Origin: Stenotrophomonas sp. 278
Lineage (GTDB): Bacteria; Pseudomonadota; Gammaproteobacteria; Xanthomonadales; Xanthomonadaceae
Direction: 5' to 3'
DNA: 58,189 nt
Assembly (NCBI RefSeq): GCF_003935715.1
Contig: NZ_RHPP01000010.1
Location: forward strand, 1-58,189
A program made the position numbers and the translations under genes. Positions 9,137 to 17,037 of this stretch are shown here, in pieces (the stretch's first letter is position 1; each line of letters begins with the position of its first letter). The notes below the pieces were generated by a model. It did no database searches. It was not told the origin of the DNA and saw only the letters and a list, made by a program, of their open reading frames with translations.

Positions 9137-9161
9137 ATTGCGGACAGTTCCTGTCCCCAAT
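9137..9161. promoter_or_regulatory. 25-bp palindromic operator between GST and WYL-regulator genes
   Basis: The core is GGACAG-TTC-CTGTCC. The symmetry extends outward to ATTG and CAAT, giving two 11-base arms with one mismatched pair around a 3-base centre. It is the only marked symmetry in the 110-base divergent promoter region, and it lies 19 bases before the regulator start. A GGACA/TGTCC palindrome is what one would expect for a YafY-type (HTH-WYL) repressor acting on its neighbour and on itself. Confidence 0.65.
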
Positions 9162-9179
9162 AGCCGCGATCCTGCCTGC

Positions 9180-10178
9180 ATGCTGAGCACCTCTTCCCGC
9201 CTGCTCCGACTGCTGTCCCTGCTGCAATCGCGACCACACTGGTCCGGCCCGGCACTGGCCGCCGAGATGGGCGTGCACGCGCGCACGCTGCGTCGTGACA
9301 TCGACCGCCTGCGCGAGCTCGGTTACCCCGTCCAGGCCAGCAGCGGCGTGGCCGGCGGCTATGCGTTCCGTGCAGGTCGAGCGCTGCCGCCGCTGATGCT
9401 GGATGACGAGGAAGCGCTGGCAGCCGCGCTGGCACTGCGCACCGCCGTGACCGGTACCATCAGTGGCATCGAACAGACGGCCATCACCGCGCTGGTCAAG
9501 CTGGAACAGGTGATGCCGCCACGGCTGCGCCGTCGGCTGGACGCGCTGCGCACAGCGATCGTGCCGACCCATCCGGGTGGGCCGGTGGTGGACGCGGCCG
9601 TGCTGGGAGTCCTGGCAGGCGCGTGCCGCGATCAGCTGCAACTGGCATTCGGCTACGCCGACCGCAATGGCGTGCCCAGTCAGCGCCAGGTCGAACCACA
9701 AGGCGTCGTGCAGGCCGAGCGGCGCTGGTATCTGGTGGCATGGGACACGGCGCGGCAGGACTGGCGTACGTTCCGCATCGACCGCATTACCGATGCACCC
9801 GAGGTCGGTCGTCATTTCCGCCCGCGCACCGCGCCGGGCGATGGTGACCTTGGCCGCTACGTCAAGGAGATCCTGGCGCTGCCCAGCCATCCGGTGGAAG
9901 CGCGGGTGGTACTGCAGGCCCCCTTGGCTGCGATGCGCCAGCGCGTTCCTTCCACGCTGGGCGTCCTGGAAGAACACGCCGCGGGCAGCTGCATGCTGCG
10001 TTGCGCCGCCTACGCGCCGGGGTTGCTGGAACTGTGGCTGATCATGCTGGAGGTGGAGTTCGAAGTGCTCGACCCACCTGAGCTGAAACAGCACCTGAGT
10101 GAGACCAGTGCGCGCCTGATGCGCGGCGTGGCGTATGCTGGGCCGCCCGCCCCGCCTGCGTCCCGGAGACGGTCATGA
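9180..10178 (+). CDS. Transcriptional regulator with HTH and WYL domains (YafY family)
   Basis: This 332-residue protein has an N-terminal helix-turn-helix (MLSTSSRLLRLLSLLQSR, then GVHARTLRRDIDRLRELGYP) and the wing GGYAFR. The WYL domain follows (ERRWYLVAWDTARQDWRTFRIDRI), with RRWYLVAWD as its signature and a WCX-like C-terminal region. WYL domains sense small ligands or nucleic acids in many regulators. Start 9180 is chosen because the longer frame would run through the palindromic operator. It diverges from the GST gene and overlaps the following LysR gene by 4 bases, so the two regulators are probably made from one transcript. Confidence 0.87.
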   Translation: MLSTSSRLLRLLSLLQSRPHWSGPALAAEMGVHARTLRRDIDRLRELGYPVQASSGVAGGYAFRAGRALPPLMLDDEEALAAALALRTAVTGTISGIEQTAITALVKLEQVMPPRLRRRLDALRTAIVPTHPGGPVVDAAVLGVLAGACRDQLQLAFGYADRNGVPSQRQVEPQGVVQAERRWYLVAWDTARQDWRTFRIDRITDAPEVGRHFRPRTAPGDGDLGRYVKEILALPSHPVEARVVLQAPLAAMRQRVPSTLGVLEEHAAGSCMLRCAAYAPGLLELWLIMLEVEFEVLDPPELKQHLSETSARLMRGVAYAGPPAPPASRRRS

Positions 10179-11056
10179 CGGACCGCATTGCTTCGCGCCG
10201 CACCCTGTTCGACCTGGATCTGCTGCGCACCATGGTCATGGTCGCCGACTGCGGCAGTTTCACCACCGCCGCAGCGCGCCTGCATTCCACGCAGAGCACG
10301 GTCAGTCAACAGATACGGCGGCTTGAGGACATGGCCGGACGCCCACTGCTGGTGCGTGCCAATCGCGACGTCCACCCCACCGATGCAGGCCATGCGCTGC
10401 TCGGGATCGCGCGCCAGATGCTCGCACTCAATGACCAGATGCGCGAGGTTCTGGCCGGTGCGACGGTGGCCGTCACGGTACGACTGGGCGTGCCGGAGGA
10501 CTTTGTCAGTCGACGCACGAGCACGTTGCTTGGGCGCTTCACTCGCCGGCATCCGCACGTGAAGCTGGAGGTGACCAGCGGTCTCAGCCGGGATCTCGCC
10601 CAAGCCTTCGACCACGGCGACCTTGACCTGGTACTGGTCAAACAGCGCCGCGCCAGCCGTCCGGCGGTGGCGTGCTGGCCTGAGCCGATGCGGTGGATCG
10701 ACAGCGCCCGCACTCCGCGCCTGCAGGAAGACCCCGTCCCGCTTGTCACCTTTCCTGCGCGCGGCCTGTATCGCGATGAGCTGATTGCGGCAGTTGAAAC
10801 GCTGGATCGAAGATGGCGGATCAGCTTCACCAGCTCCAGCCTGAGTGGCATCCAGGAAGCCGTCGCAGATGGCATGGGCATCAGCCTGCTGCCCGCGCGC
10901 GCGGTGACGCGGGCGCACCGGGTACTTGGCGTGCGCCAAGGGCTGCCGGTGCTGGACAGTTTCGAGATCGCCCTGCTGCATCGACCCGCAGCCGAACCGA
11001 TGGTGCTCGAGCTGGCGTCCGACTTCGTGCGTTTGCTGGACCACGAGACACGTTGA
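10175..11056 (+). CDS. LysR-family transcriptional regulator
   Basis: This 293-residue protein has a typical LysR N-terminal helix-turn-helix (LDLLRTMVMVADCGSFTTAA, TQSTVSQQIRRLED, RPLLVRANRDVHPTDAGH). An effector-binding domain with two alternating alpha/beta subdomains follows (VTVRLGVPEDFV, HVKLEVTSGLSRDLAQAF, DLDLVLVKQ, ADGMGISLLPARAV). The start overlaps the stop of the WYL regulator in ATGA. LysR proteins usually act on a neighbouring divergent gene, but no divergent gene is present here, so its target may be elsewhere. The ligand is unknown. Confidence 0.88.
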   Translation: MTDRIASRRTLFDLDLLRTMVMVADCGSFTTAAARLHSTQSTVSQQIRRLEDMAGRPLLVRANRDVHPTDAGHALLGIARQMLALNDQMREVLAGATVAVTVRLGVPEDFVSRRTSTLLGRFTRRHPHVKLEVTSGLSRDLAQAFDHGDLDLVLVKQRRASRPAVACWPEPMRWIDSARTPRLQEDPVPLVTFPARGLYRDELIAAVETLDRRWRISFTSSSLSGIQEAVADGMGISLLPARAVTRAHRVLGVRQGLPVLDSFEIALLHRPAAEPMVLELASDFVRLLDHETR

Positions 11057-11149
11057 GCGTGCCTGGCACGTCATCGATCAACACGCGCGGCAGCTGTTCC
11101 AACTACGATGGCGTCCGCACCATGAATGACGAAGTGCCCGCCTCGCTTA

Positions 11150-11163
11150 TAGGAATCATCCTA
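11150..11163. promoter_or_regulatory. NarL-family-like palindrome upstream of the two-component operon
   Basis: The 14 bases are TAGGA-ATCA-TCCTA, a perfect 5-base inverted repeat in an AT-richer island about 99 bases before the response-regulator start. It agrees at 11 of 14 positions with the RcsAB box TAAGAATATTCCTA and resembles the TTTCCTA heptads bound by BvgA. Both RcsB and BvgA share the LuxR-type helix-turn-helix class with the gene downstream, so autoregulation is a reasonable inference. Confidence 0.4.
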
Positions 11164-11261
11164 ATCTTGTGTCAGAAGATCGTCGTAGCGCGTTGAAGCA
11201 GTAAGAATGGCGCAAATCCCACGATTGCGTGTCTACCTTGTCCAAACGCCATCCAGGTCCC

Positions 11262-11888
11262 ATGCACGGAAGCCGTGTTCCGTCCGTCCTCAAGATTGCC
11301 CTGCTGGACGACCACGACGTGGTCCGCCACGGCAGTTGCGTCCACCTCTCCCATCACAACCGGCTCGAGGTGGTCGGCAATCATGCCCGCAGCAGCGCAC
11401 TGATCAACACGTTGACGCGCTGCCACGTCGACGTGGCTGTCATTGACTATGCGCTGGCCGAAGGCGACCTCCAGGGCATGGAACTTCTGCGCATGCTGCG
11501 CAGGCGTTTTCCACGGGTCCGGCTGCTCATGTTCTCGGCCAATGTGCATCACGTAATGATTTCCAACACCATCGCCGCCGGTGCGGCCGGCGTCGTCTCC
11601 AAGAGCCAGTCGCTGGATGAACTGGCGCGCGCGGTCAGTCGCGTGGCCGCCGGCCACATCCACCTGCCTGATGGCTATCGTGATGAACACGCCGACCTTC
11701 ACCTCACGCCCAGTGAACGCGAAGTCCTGCAGCTGTGCCTGAGCGGCATGACGGTCACCGAGATCGCACGCATCCGCAATCGCAGCATCAAGACCATCAG
11801 CACGCAGAAGCACGCGGCATTCCGCAAGCTGGGGCTGCGGACAGACCGCGACCTGTTCACACTCCGACATCAGCTGGCGGTGTTGTGA
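11262..11888 (+). CDS. LuxR/NarL-family response regulator (BvgA/EvgA-like)
   Basis: This 208-residue protein consists of a receiver domain and a LuxR-type helix-turn-helix. The receiver begins KIALLDDHDVVRHG with the acidic pair, has phosphoacceptor Asp62 in VIDYALAEGD and the conserved lysine in GVVSKSQS. The output domain reads LTPSEREVLQLCLSGMTVTEIA and SIKTISTQKHAAFRKLG. ATG 11262 is preferred; a GTG at 11229 would add 11 residues that do not belong to the domain. Its stop overlaps the start of the sensor kinase by 4 bases. The arrangement and the SIKTIS-Q helix match the BvgA/EvgA subgroup, which pairs with multi-domain BvgS/EvgS kinases. Target genes are unknown; the fimbrial operon nearby is one candidate. 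Confidence 0.9.
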   Translation: MHGSRVPSVLKIALLDDHDVVRHGSCVHLSHHNRLEVVGNHARSSALINTLTRCHVDVAVIDYALAEGDLQGMELLRMLRRRFPRVRLLMFSANVHHVMISNTIAAGAAGVVSKSQSLDELARAVSRVAAGHIHLPDGYRDEHADLHLTPSEREVLQLCLSGMTVTEIARIRNRSIKTISTQKHAAFRKLGLRTDRDLFTLRHQLAVL

Positions 11889-14257
11889 GCACTCGCCCGG
11901 GAAAATATGTCGCCGCTGTATCGGTGATGCTGATCGGACTGCTCGCGTGCAGTGTTTCCGCTGCGGATGCGCCGCGGCTGATCCGGGTCGCGACCGACCC
12001 GTCGCAGTATCGCCTGCTGACGCCGGAAACCCGCGCAGCACGTGATGCCAACCTGGTCAGCGGCTACGCCGAGCTGGTCAGCCAGGACACCGGAATGAAA
12101 TTTCGCGAGCACCGTGTCGAGTCCAGTCGCGCTGCGCTGCAGGCGCTGTGTGACGGTCAGGCCGACCTGGTCCTGCTGCTTGGCACGCTCGATCGCGCGC
12201 CCTGCGACGCGCTGGTCGCCTCGCCCGCCTACTACCGCGGCCAGGCCCTGCTGGCCAGCCGCCACACCCTGCCCAACCCACCTGACCTGGGGCATCTTCG
12301 CCGCGTTGCGGTGATCCGGGGCAGCCGCTACGCGGAGTGGCTGGCAACCTACCATCCGCACCTGCAGGTCATTGCGTTGCCCAGCCTGCGCGAGGCCCTC
12401 GCCGCCGTGGAGACAGGCGTGGCCGATGTCGCGCTGGAGCTCGATGTGGCGATGCGGCCGGTCGTGCGCCGGGACCACGGCGACAGCCTGTTGCTGCACG
12501 GTGCACCGGCCGAGCTTCCGGTCAGCCTGCATCTGGCCGTCCGCCAGCAGGACCACGCGGTGCTTGAACTGATTCATCAGGCCATGCGGTCGATCAGTCC
12601 GCAGGAGCATGCATTGTTGATGCAGCGCTGGACCCGGGCCACCTACTTCAGCGGCCCGCGTTTTGCCGTGCTGTCGCAGCATTTCCGCTGGGAACTGGCG
12701 ACCATGGGGCTGACGGTTCTGTTGCTGCTTGCCACCGGCTTCTGGCTGCGCCGCACCCAGATGGCCGCGCGTCGCAGTGAGCGCCAACAGGCCCAGTTCA
12801 TCGCCATGATGAGCCACGAAGTCCGCAACGCCGCACAAGCACTGGTGAGCTCGGTGGATCTGCTGCATCAGTCCGGTCTGGACCAGGGCCAGCAACAGCT
12901 GGTCAATGCGGCACGCGCGGCCGGCACCGGGCTGCGCCAACTGCTGGGGCATGCGCTGGACTACTCGCGCCTGGCGGCGGGTGAGTACCAGCCGCGTCCC
13001 GGCTGGCAGGACCTGCGGCAACTGGCGCTGGAAAGCACTGCAACCCTTCGCCCGTGCGCCGAGGACAAAGGGCTGACGCTCACCCTGCGGCAGCTGACCG
13101 ATCCGCTGCCGAGAATGTGGCTGGACGGTGATGCACTCCGCCAGGTCCTGAACAATCTGCTTGGCAACGCACTGAAGTTCACCGACCACGGCAACGTTGA
13201 GATCCGGCTGGAACTTCAGCTGGAGCCCGAAAGCGCAACCCTGGTGCTGGGAGTGCACGACACCGGCATTGGCATTCCCGAGCAGGACCATGAACGGGTG
13301 TTCCAGCCATTCGCACAGGCGCACGACCCTGACGTCCGCGCGGTGGGCGGCTCAGGGCTGGGTCTGTCCATCTGCAACGACCTGGTGAAGGCGTTGGGCG
13401 GCGAACTGCGCCTGTACAGCGCGCCCGACCAGGGCAGCAGCTTCGAGATCCACCTCCCGGTGGTCGTCGAAGGCACTGACGCAGGCCCGGTGGACCAGCC
13501 GCTGGCCGGACGCTCGGTGCTGCTGGTGGAGGACCACGCACTCAACCGGACGATGGTCAGCCGCCAGCTGGCGGCACTGGGCGCGTCGGTCAGCACCTGC
13601 GCGGACGGTGCCGGGGCCCTGCGCAGCCAGGCCAATGAGCCTTGTGGACTGGTGGTGCTGGACTGCGTGATGAGTGATATCAGCGGCTACGACCTGGCCA
13701 AGCTGCTGCGGCGGCAGGAACAGCTGCAGCAGCATCCGCCGGCCGCATTGATCGCGCTCTCCGCCAATGATGGGCCGGCGCATGTGCAGCGCTGCCGGGA
13801 CTGTGGCATGGATGGGGTGCTGTGCAAACCGCTCGACACCCAGTCGCTGCTGGGCGTCCTCGGTCTGCACAAGCCTGGCACAGCGGACGGCGAAGGCCTT
13901 TCCGCACAGGACCACGACCCCATGTGGCTGCATTACATGCGTGCCGTGGCCGAGGAACACCAGATCATCAAAGAGGCGTTGCGCACGCACGACGACAAGC
14001 GCCTTCGCCATCATGCACATCGGCTCGCCGGTGTGCTGCGCATGGTGGGCCAGCCCTCACTGGCTGGCATTGCCTCGGACCTTCACGAACTGGATCTGGA
14101 CGAGCCCGCCGACTGGCTGGAAGTGGAGCGCCTGCTGGGCTATCTGCGCCCCGCGCTGGCCCTGCTGACGCGCAGCTGCCCTACTTCAACTGGAGCGGGT
14201 AGCGCTGCCACAGTACATGCACCAGAAACCCCGTCAGCTCAGGATCCTTGGCCGTGA
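11885..14257 (+). CDS. Hybrid sensor histidine kinase with periplasmic solute-binding domain (BvgS/EvgS-like)
   Basis: This 790-residue inner-membrane kinase starts at GTG in the 4-base overlap with the response-regulator stop. It has a signal anchor (VAAVSVMLIGLLACSVSAA) and one periplasmic amino-acid-binding-protein-like (SBP_bac_3) domain at about residues 28-250, ending with a membrane helix (LATMGLTVLLLLATGFWL). The cytoplasmic part has HisKA with His311 in MSHEVRN, HATPase (NNLLGNALKFTDHG, DTGIGIPEQD, GGSGLGLSI), a receiver with Asp593 in VVLDCVMSDISG, and an Hpt domain with His712 in HAHRLAGVLR. This is the His-Asp-His-Asp phosphorelay of BvgS, but BvgS and EvgS have two periplasmic modules and often a PAS domain, while here one module and no PAS are seen. 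The last 77 bases overlap a convergent gene. Confidence 0.9.
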   Translation: MSTRPGKYVAAVSVMLIGLLACSVSAADAPRLIRVATDPSQYRLLTPETRAARDANLVSGYAELVSQDTGMKFREHRVESSRAALQALCDGQADLVLLLGTLDRAPCDALVASPAYYRGQALLASRHTLPNPPDLGHLRRVAVIRGSRYAEWLATYHPHLQVIALPSLREALAAVETGVADVALELDVAMRPVVRRDHGDSLLLHGAPAELPVSLHLAVRQQDHAVLELIHQAMRSISPQEHALLMQRWTRATYFSGPRFAVLSQHFRWELATMGLTVLLLLATGFWLRRTQMAARRSERQQAQFIAMMSHEVRNAAQALVSSVDLLHQSGLDQGQQQLVNAARAAGTGLRQLLGHALDYSRLAAGEYQPRPGWQDLRQLALESTATLRPCAEDKGLTLTLRQLTDPLPRMWLDGDALRQVLNNLLGNALKFTDHGNVEIRLELQLEPESATLVLGVHDTGIGIPEQDHERVFQPFAQAHDPDVRAVGGSGLGLSICNDLVKALGGELRLYSAPDQGSSFEIHLPVVVEGTDAGPVDQPLAGRSVLLVEDHALNRTMVSRQLAALGASVSTCADGAGALRSQANEPCGLVVLDCVMSDISGYDLAKLLRRQEQLQQHPPAALIALSANDGPAHVQRCRDCGMDGVLCKPLDTQSLLGVLGLHKPGTADGEGLSAQDHDPMWLHYMRAVAEEHQIIKEALRTHDDKRLRHHAHRLAGVLRMVGQPSLAGIASDLHELDLDEPADWLEVERLLGYLRPALALLTRSCPTSTGAGSAATVHAPETPSAQDPWP

Positions 14258-14453
14258 TCGAGGCCCGGATCTTGTCCAGCAGCACCATGTCGCTGCAGGT
14301 ACGCACGTCGGCGTGGCCGGCCTGCCCCGCCCTGCGCGCGCGGTAGCGGGCGGCACGCTGGGCGTCCGTCATGGCGTATCCGAACGTGGGCGGACGACCG
14401 CGCTTGCGCGGCAGCATCAGCTCCAGGGTGCCGGGGTCATCTTCATCACGCAT
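14181..14453 (-). CDS. Small basic protein with AT-hook-like motif, function unknown
   Basis: This 90-residue frame starts MRDEDDPGTLEL and contains RKRGRPPTFGYAMTDAQRAARYRARR, in which RGRPP is an AT-hook core and the second part resembles a short motif seen in many small phage, plasmid and chromosomal proteins. The C-terminal half (MVLLDKIRASITAKDPELTG) is probably helical. DNA binding is likely from the composition, but no role can be named. No clear ribosome site is visible before the start. The 3' end overlaps the kinase gene on the other strand by 77 bases, so the two transcripts would be antisense at their ends. Confidence 0.65.
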   Translation of the reverse strand: MRDEDDPGTLELMLPRKRGRPPTFGYAMTDAQRAARYRARRAGQAGHADVRTCSDMVLLDKIRASITAKDPELTGFLVHVLWQRYPLQLK

Positions 14454-14494
14454 GACGGATCGGGAGGAAAAACGGGGGCGCGAAAGATACCACG

Positions 14495-14896
14495 TCAGGC
14501 GCTGGATTCGGCCAACCGCGCGCCGATCCAGACCAGCGCGAAGCCTGCCACCAGGCTGACCGCCAGGTACACCGGCATGGTCCAACCCTGACCGTTGCGG
14601 ACCAGCAGCACCGCCTCGAGCATCATCGACGAGAACGTGGTCAACCCGCCGATGATGCCGACGATTATGAAAGCGCGGAAATACGGTGCGGCGGCACCCT
14701 TGGTCTGCAGCCAGACCATGACATAACCGACTGCGAACGCACCGAGCAGATTCACGGTCAGCGTTCCCCACGGAAACCCGCTGCCGAACTGGCGCAGGAG
14801 CGCATCACCGATGATGAAGCGCAGCGACGCCCCCAGTGCGCCACCGAGCATCACCAGACCCAGCTGCTGCCACCACGCGCCCGGGAGCAGACTCAT
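14495..14896 (-). CDS. crcB: Fluoride ion channel CrcB/Fluc
   Basis: This 133-residue membrane protein has four hydrophobic helices. Family motifs are present: GGALGASLRF near the N-terminus, GTLTVNLLGAF in the middle, and GGLTTFSSMM, whose phenylalanine and Thr/Ser residues line the fluoride pore. Fluc proteins work as antiparallel dimers that let fluoride leave the cell. The start overlaps the rarA stop by 4 bases (ATGA), so the gene is translated from the ftsK-lolA-rarA side transcript. No fluoride riboswitch was recognised upstream, which fits an internal operon position. Confidence 0.95.
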   Translation of the reverse strand: MSLLPGAWWQQLGLVMLGGALGASLRFIIGDALLRQFGSGFPWGTLTVNLLGAFAVGYVMVWLQTKGAAAPYFRAFIIVGIIGGLTTFSSMMLEAVLLVRNGQGWTMPVYLAVSLVAGFALVWIGARLAESSA

Positions 14897-16254
14897 GCCC
14901 TGCCCTTTTCCGCCCGGGCCTGTGCCCGTTCCGCACGCAGGCGGTCGAGCTTCTCCTTCAGCTTGATCTCAAGCCCGCGCGGGACTGGTTCGTAGTACAC
15001 CCGCTCGCCCATGGCATCCGGGAAGCCGGTCTGGTCCAGCGCGATCCCGCCCTCGGCGTCATGGTCGTACTGGTAGGTTTTTCCGTAGCCCAGTTCCTTC
15101 ATCAAGCGGGTCGGCGCGTTCCGCAGATGCAGCGGCACCTCCTGGGTACCGGTCTCGCGCACCTCGGCCTTGGCCCGGTTGAACGCCGCATAGCCGGCAT
15201 TGGACTTGGCCGTGCTGGCCAGGTACAGCACCAGCTGCGCGAATGCCAGTTCGCCTTCCGGGCTGCCCAGGCGTTCGTAGATGTCCCATGCCTCCAGCGC
15301 CATGCTCTGCGCACGCGGATCGGCCAGGCCGATGTCCTCGATTGCCATCCGGGTGAGCCGCCGCGCCAGATAGGCCGGGTCGCACCCACCATCCAGCATG
15401 CGTGTCAGCCAGTACAGCGCGGCATCGGGATTGGAACTGCGCACGGACTTGTGCAGGGCCGAGATCTGATCGTAGAACTGCTCGCCGCCCTTGTCGAAGC
15501 GTCGCGTGCGGTCGGCCAGCACCTGCTGAAGCATCTCCGGGGTGATCACCCCGTTGTCGCCGCCCGCCAGTTCCGCTGCGATCTCCAGCAGGGTCAGCGC
15601 ACGGCGCACGTCTCCGTCGGCGGCGGTGGCGATCTCCAGCAATGCTTCGGGACTGACCTGTACCGGCTCGTCGCCCAGTCCCCGTTCGCGGTCGTGGAGC
15701 GCCCTTTCCAGCGCTTCGACCACATCCGCCGGCGAAACCGCCTCGAGCACATGCACGCGACACCGCGACAGCAGCGCCGAATTCAGTTCGAAGGACGGAT
15801 TCTCGGTGGTCGCACCCACGAACACGATCGTGCCGCGTTCGATGTGCGGCAGGAAGGCATCCTGCTGTGCCTTGTTGAATCGATGCACCTCGTCGACGAA
15901 CAGCACGGTCCGGCGGCCCTCGGCGAAACGCTGCGCGGCTTCGGCCAGCACCTGGCGGACCTCGGGCAGGCCTGACAGCACGGCCGAGATCGCGCGGAAC
16001 TCCGCATCGGCGTAATGCGCCAGCAGCAGCGACAGCGTCGTCTTGCCACACCCTGGCGGCCCCCACAGGATCATCGAATGCACGTGCCCGGATTCCACCG
16101 CACGGCGCAGCGCGCTGCCCGGCGCGAGCAGGCGCTTCTGCCCCACCATTTCGTCCAGCGACTGGGGGCGCATCCGCTCGGCAAGCGGACGGAGGTGGTC
16201 GCGATCCACGGTCAGCAGGTCGGGACCATTGAATGTCGTTCGGTTTCTGGCCAC
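14893..16254 (-). CDS. rarA: Replication-associated recombination ATPase RarA (MgsA)
   Basis: This 453-residue AAA+ ATPase acts at stalled replication forks and interacts with SSB. It shows ADRMRPQSLDEMVGQ at the N-terminus, Walker A GPPGCGKTT, Walker B VLFVDEVHRF, sensor 1 GATTENPSFELN, and sensor 2 in DVRRALTLLE. The C-terminal tetramerisation region (LDGGCDPAYLARRLTRMAIEDIGLADP and the final GYGKTYQYDHD) is complete. Length is normal for the family. It is downstream of lolA and overlaps crcB, the same lolA-rarA order found in E. coli. Confidence 0.95.
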   Translation of the reverse strand: MARNRTTFNGPDLLTVDRDHLRPLAERMRPQSLDEMVGQKRLLAPGSALRRAVESGHVHSMILWGPPGCGKTTLSLLLAHYADAEFRAISAVLSGLPEVRQVLAEAAQRFAEGRRTVLFVDEVHRFNKAQQDAFLPHIERGTIVFVGATTENPSFELNSALLSRCRVHVLEAVSPADVVEALERALHDRERGLGDEPVQVSPEALLEIATAADGDVRRALTLLEIAAELAGGDNGVITPEMLQQVLADRTRRFDKGGEQFYDQISALHKSVRSSNPDAALYWLTRMLDGGCDPAYLARRLTRMAIEDIGLADPRAQSMALEAWDIYERLGSPEGELAFAQLVLYLASTAKSNAGYAAFNRAKAEVRETGTQEVPLHLRNAPTRLMKELGYGKTYQYDHDAEGGIALDQTGFPDAMGERVYYEPVPRGLEIKLKEKLDRLRAERAQARAEKGRA

Positions 16255-16316
16255 GGCTTATTGTATGCCGTGGCGGCGCAGCCGGGCAGAGCCCGTGCGC
16301 TGCGCTGCGAAAGGGA

Positions 16317-16955
16317 TCAATCGCCGATGACGTCGGTGCCCTTCGGCGGGGTGAAGCTGAACGTGCCTGCCGCGAAGCCCGGGTTGCGCTTCCAGCCGCT
16401 GAACCTGATCACCGTACGCTGGCCCACCGCATCGAGTACTTCCATGCGTGCCAGCCCCTGGCCGTCGAAGCCCAGTGCGGCGTACTGGAAGGCGGTTTCG
16501 GTCTCGCGCTTCGGGCTCAGCGACAACCACTGCAGGCCGTCACGCGGCGCGGCTTCTTCGCTGACGTCGTACTGCTTGTCCAGCAGGGCCGGATTGATCA
16601 GCGCGGTGAGCGGGCTGTTCTGTTCCTCCGCACCCTGCGGACGCTTGGTCACCTGTTCGAGGTCCGGCTCGTACACCCATACGGTCTTGCCGTCGGCCAC
16701 GATCAGCTGCACGTGCGGCTTCTGGTATTCCCAGCGGAACAGGCGCGGCGCGGACAGTGCCACCCGTCCGCTGGTGTTTTCCTTCACCCGGCCGTTCTTG
16801 TCGACAACCTGCTGGCTGAACTGCCCGTCCAGGCCCTTCAGGCCCTGGGTGAAGCGGTTGAGCTCGTCGCGTGCACCGGCCCAGGCGCTGGCCGACATCG
16901 CGCTGGCGCAGACCAGGGTGGCGGCAACAAGGTGACGGCGGAAGGTGGTCTGCAT
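16317..16955 (-). CDS. lolA: Outer-membrane lipoprotein carrier protein LolA
   Basis: This 212-residue periplasmic protein starts MQTTFRRHLVAATLV with cleavage near SAWA. The mature part matches LolA: ARDELNRFTQGLKGLDGQFSQ, then GRVALSAPRLFRWEY with the conserved PxxFRWEY segment, LIVADGKTVWVYEPDLEQVT, and a late DVIGD end. It carries lipoproteins released by LolCDE across the periplasm to the outer-membrane receptor LolB. The longer frame upstream has no signal peptide at its start and is rejected. It lies between a DUF3857 gene and rarA. Confidence 0.95.
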   Translation of the reverse strand: MQTTFRRHLVAATLVCASAMSASAWAGARDELNRFTQGLKGLDGQFSQQVVDKNGRVKENTSGRVALSAPRLFRWEYQKPHVQLIVADGKTVWVYEPDLEQVTKRPQGAEEQNSPLTALINPALLDKQYDVSEEAAPRDGLQWLSLSPKRETETAFQYAALGFDGQGLARMEVLDAVGQRTVIRFSGWKRNPGFAAGTFSFTPPKGTDVIGD

Positions 16956-17037
16956 GCGGGTATCCGGTAACGAAGGTGGGATGGAAACAGTGTGCCCGGT
17001 GCAAGCTGAATGGGCGGTGCGGAGAATCGCTTCGAAA

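Noticed and set aside
8568-10094. 508-codon minus-strand frame across the GST and WYL genes
   Set aside because: It crosses a divergent promoter with an operator and is antisense to the WYL gene; its C-terminal part is a shifted frame of the GST gene.
16262-16300. Partial SMAG-like sequence GCCGGGCAGAGCCCG between rarA and lolA
   Set aside because: The GTAG end is missing and the stem is interrupted; too degraded to call.
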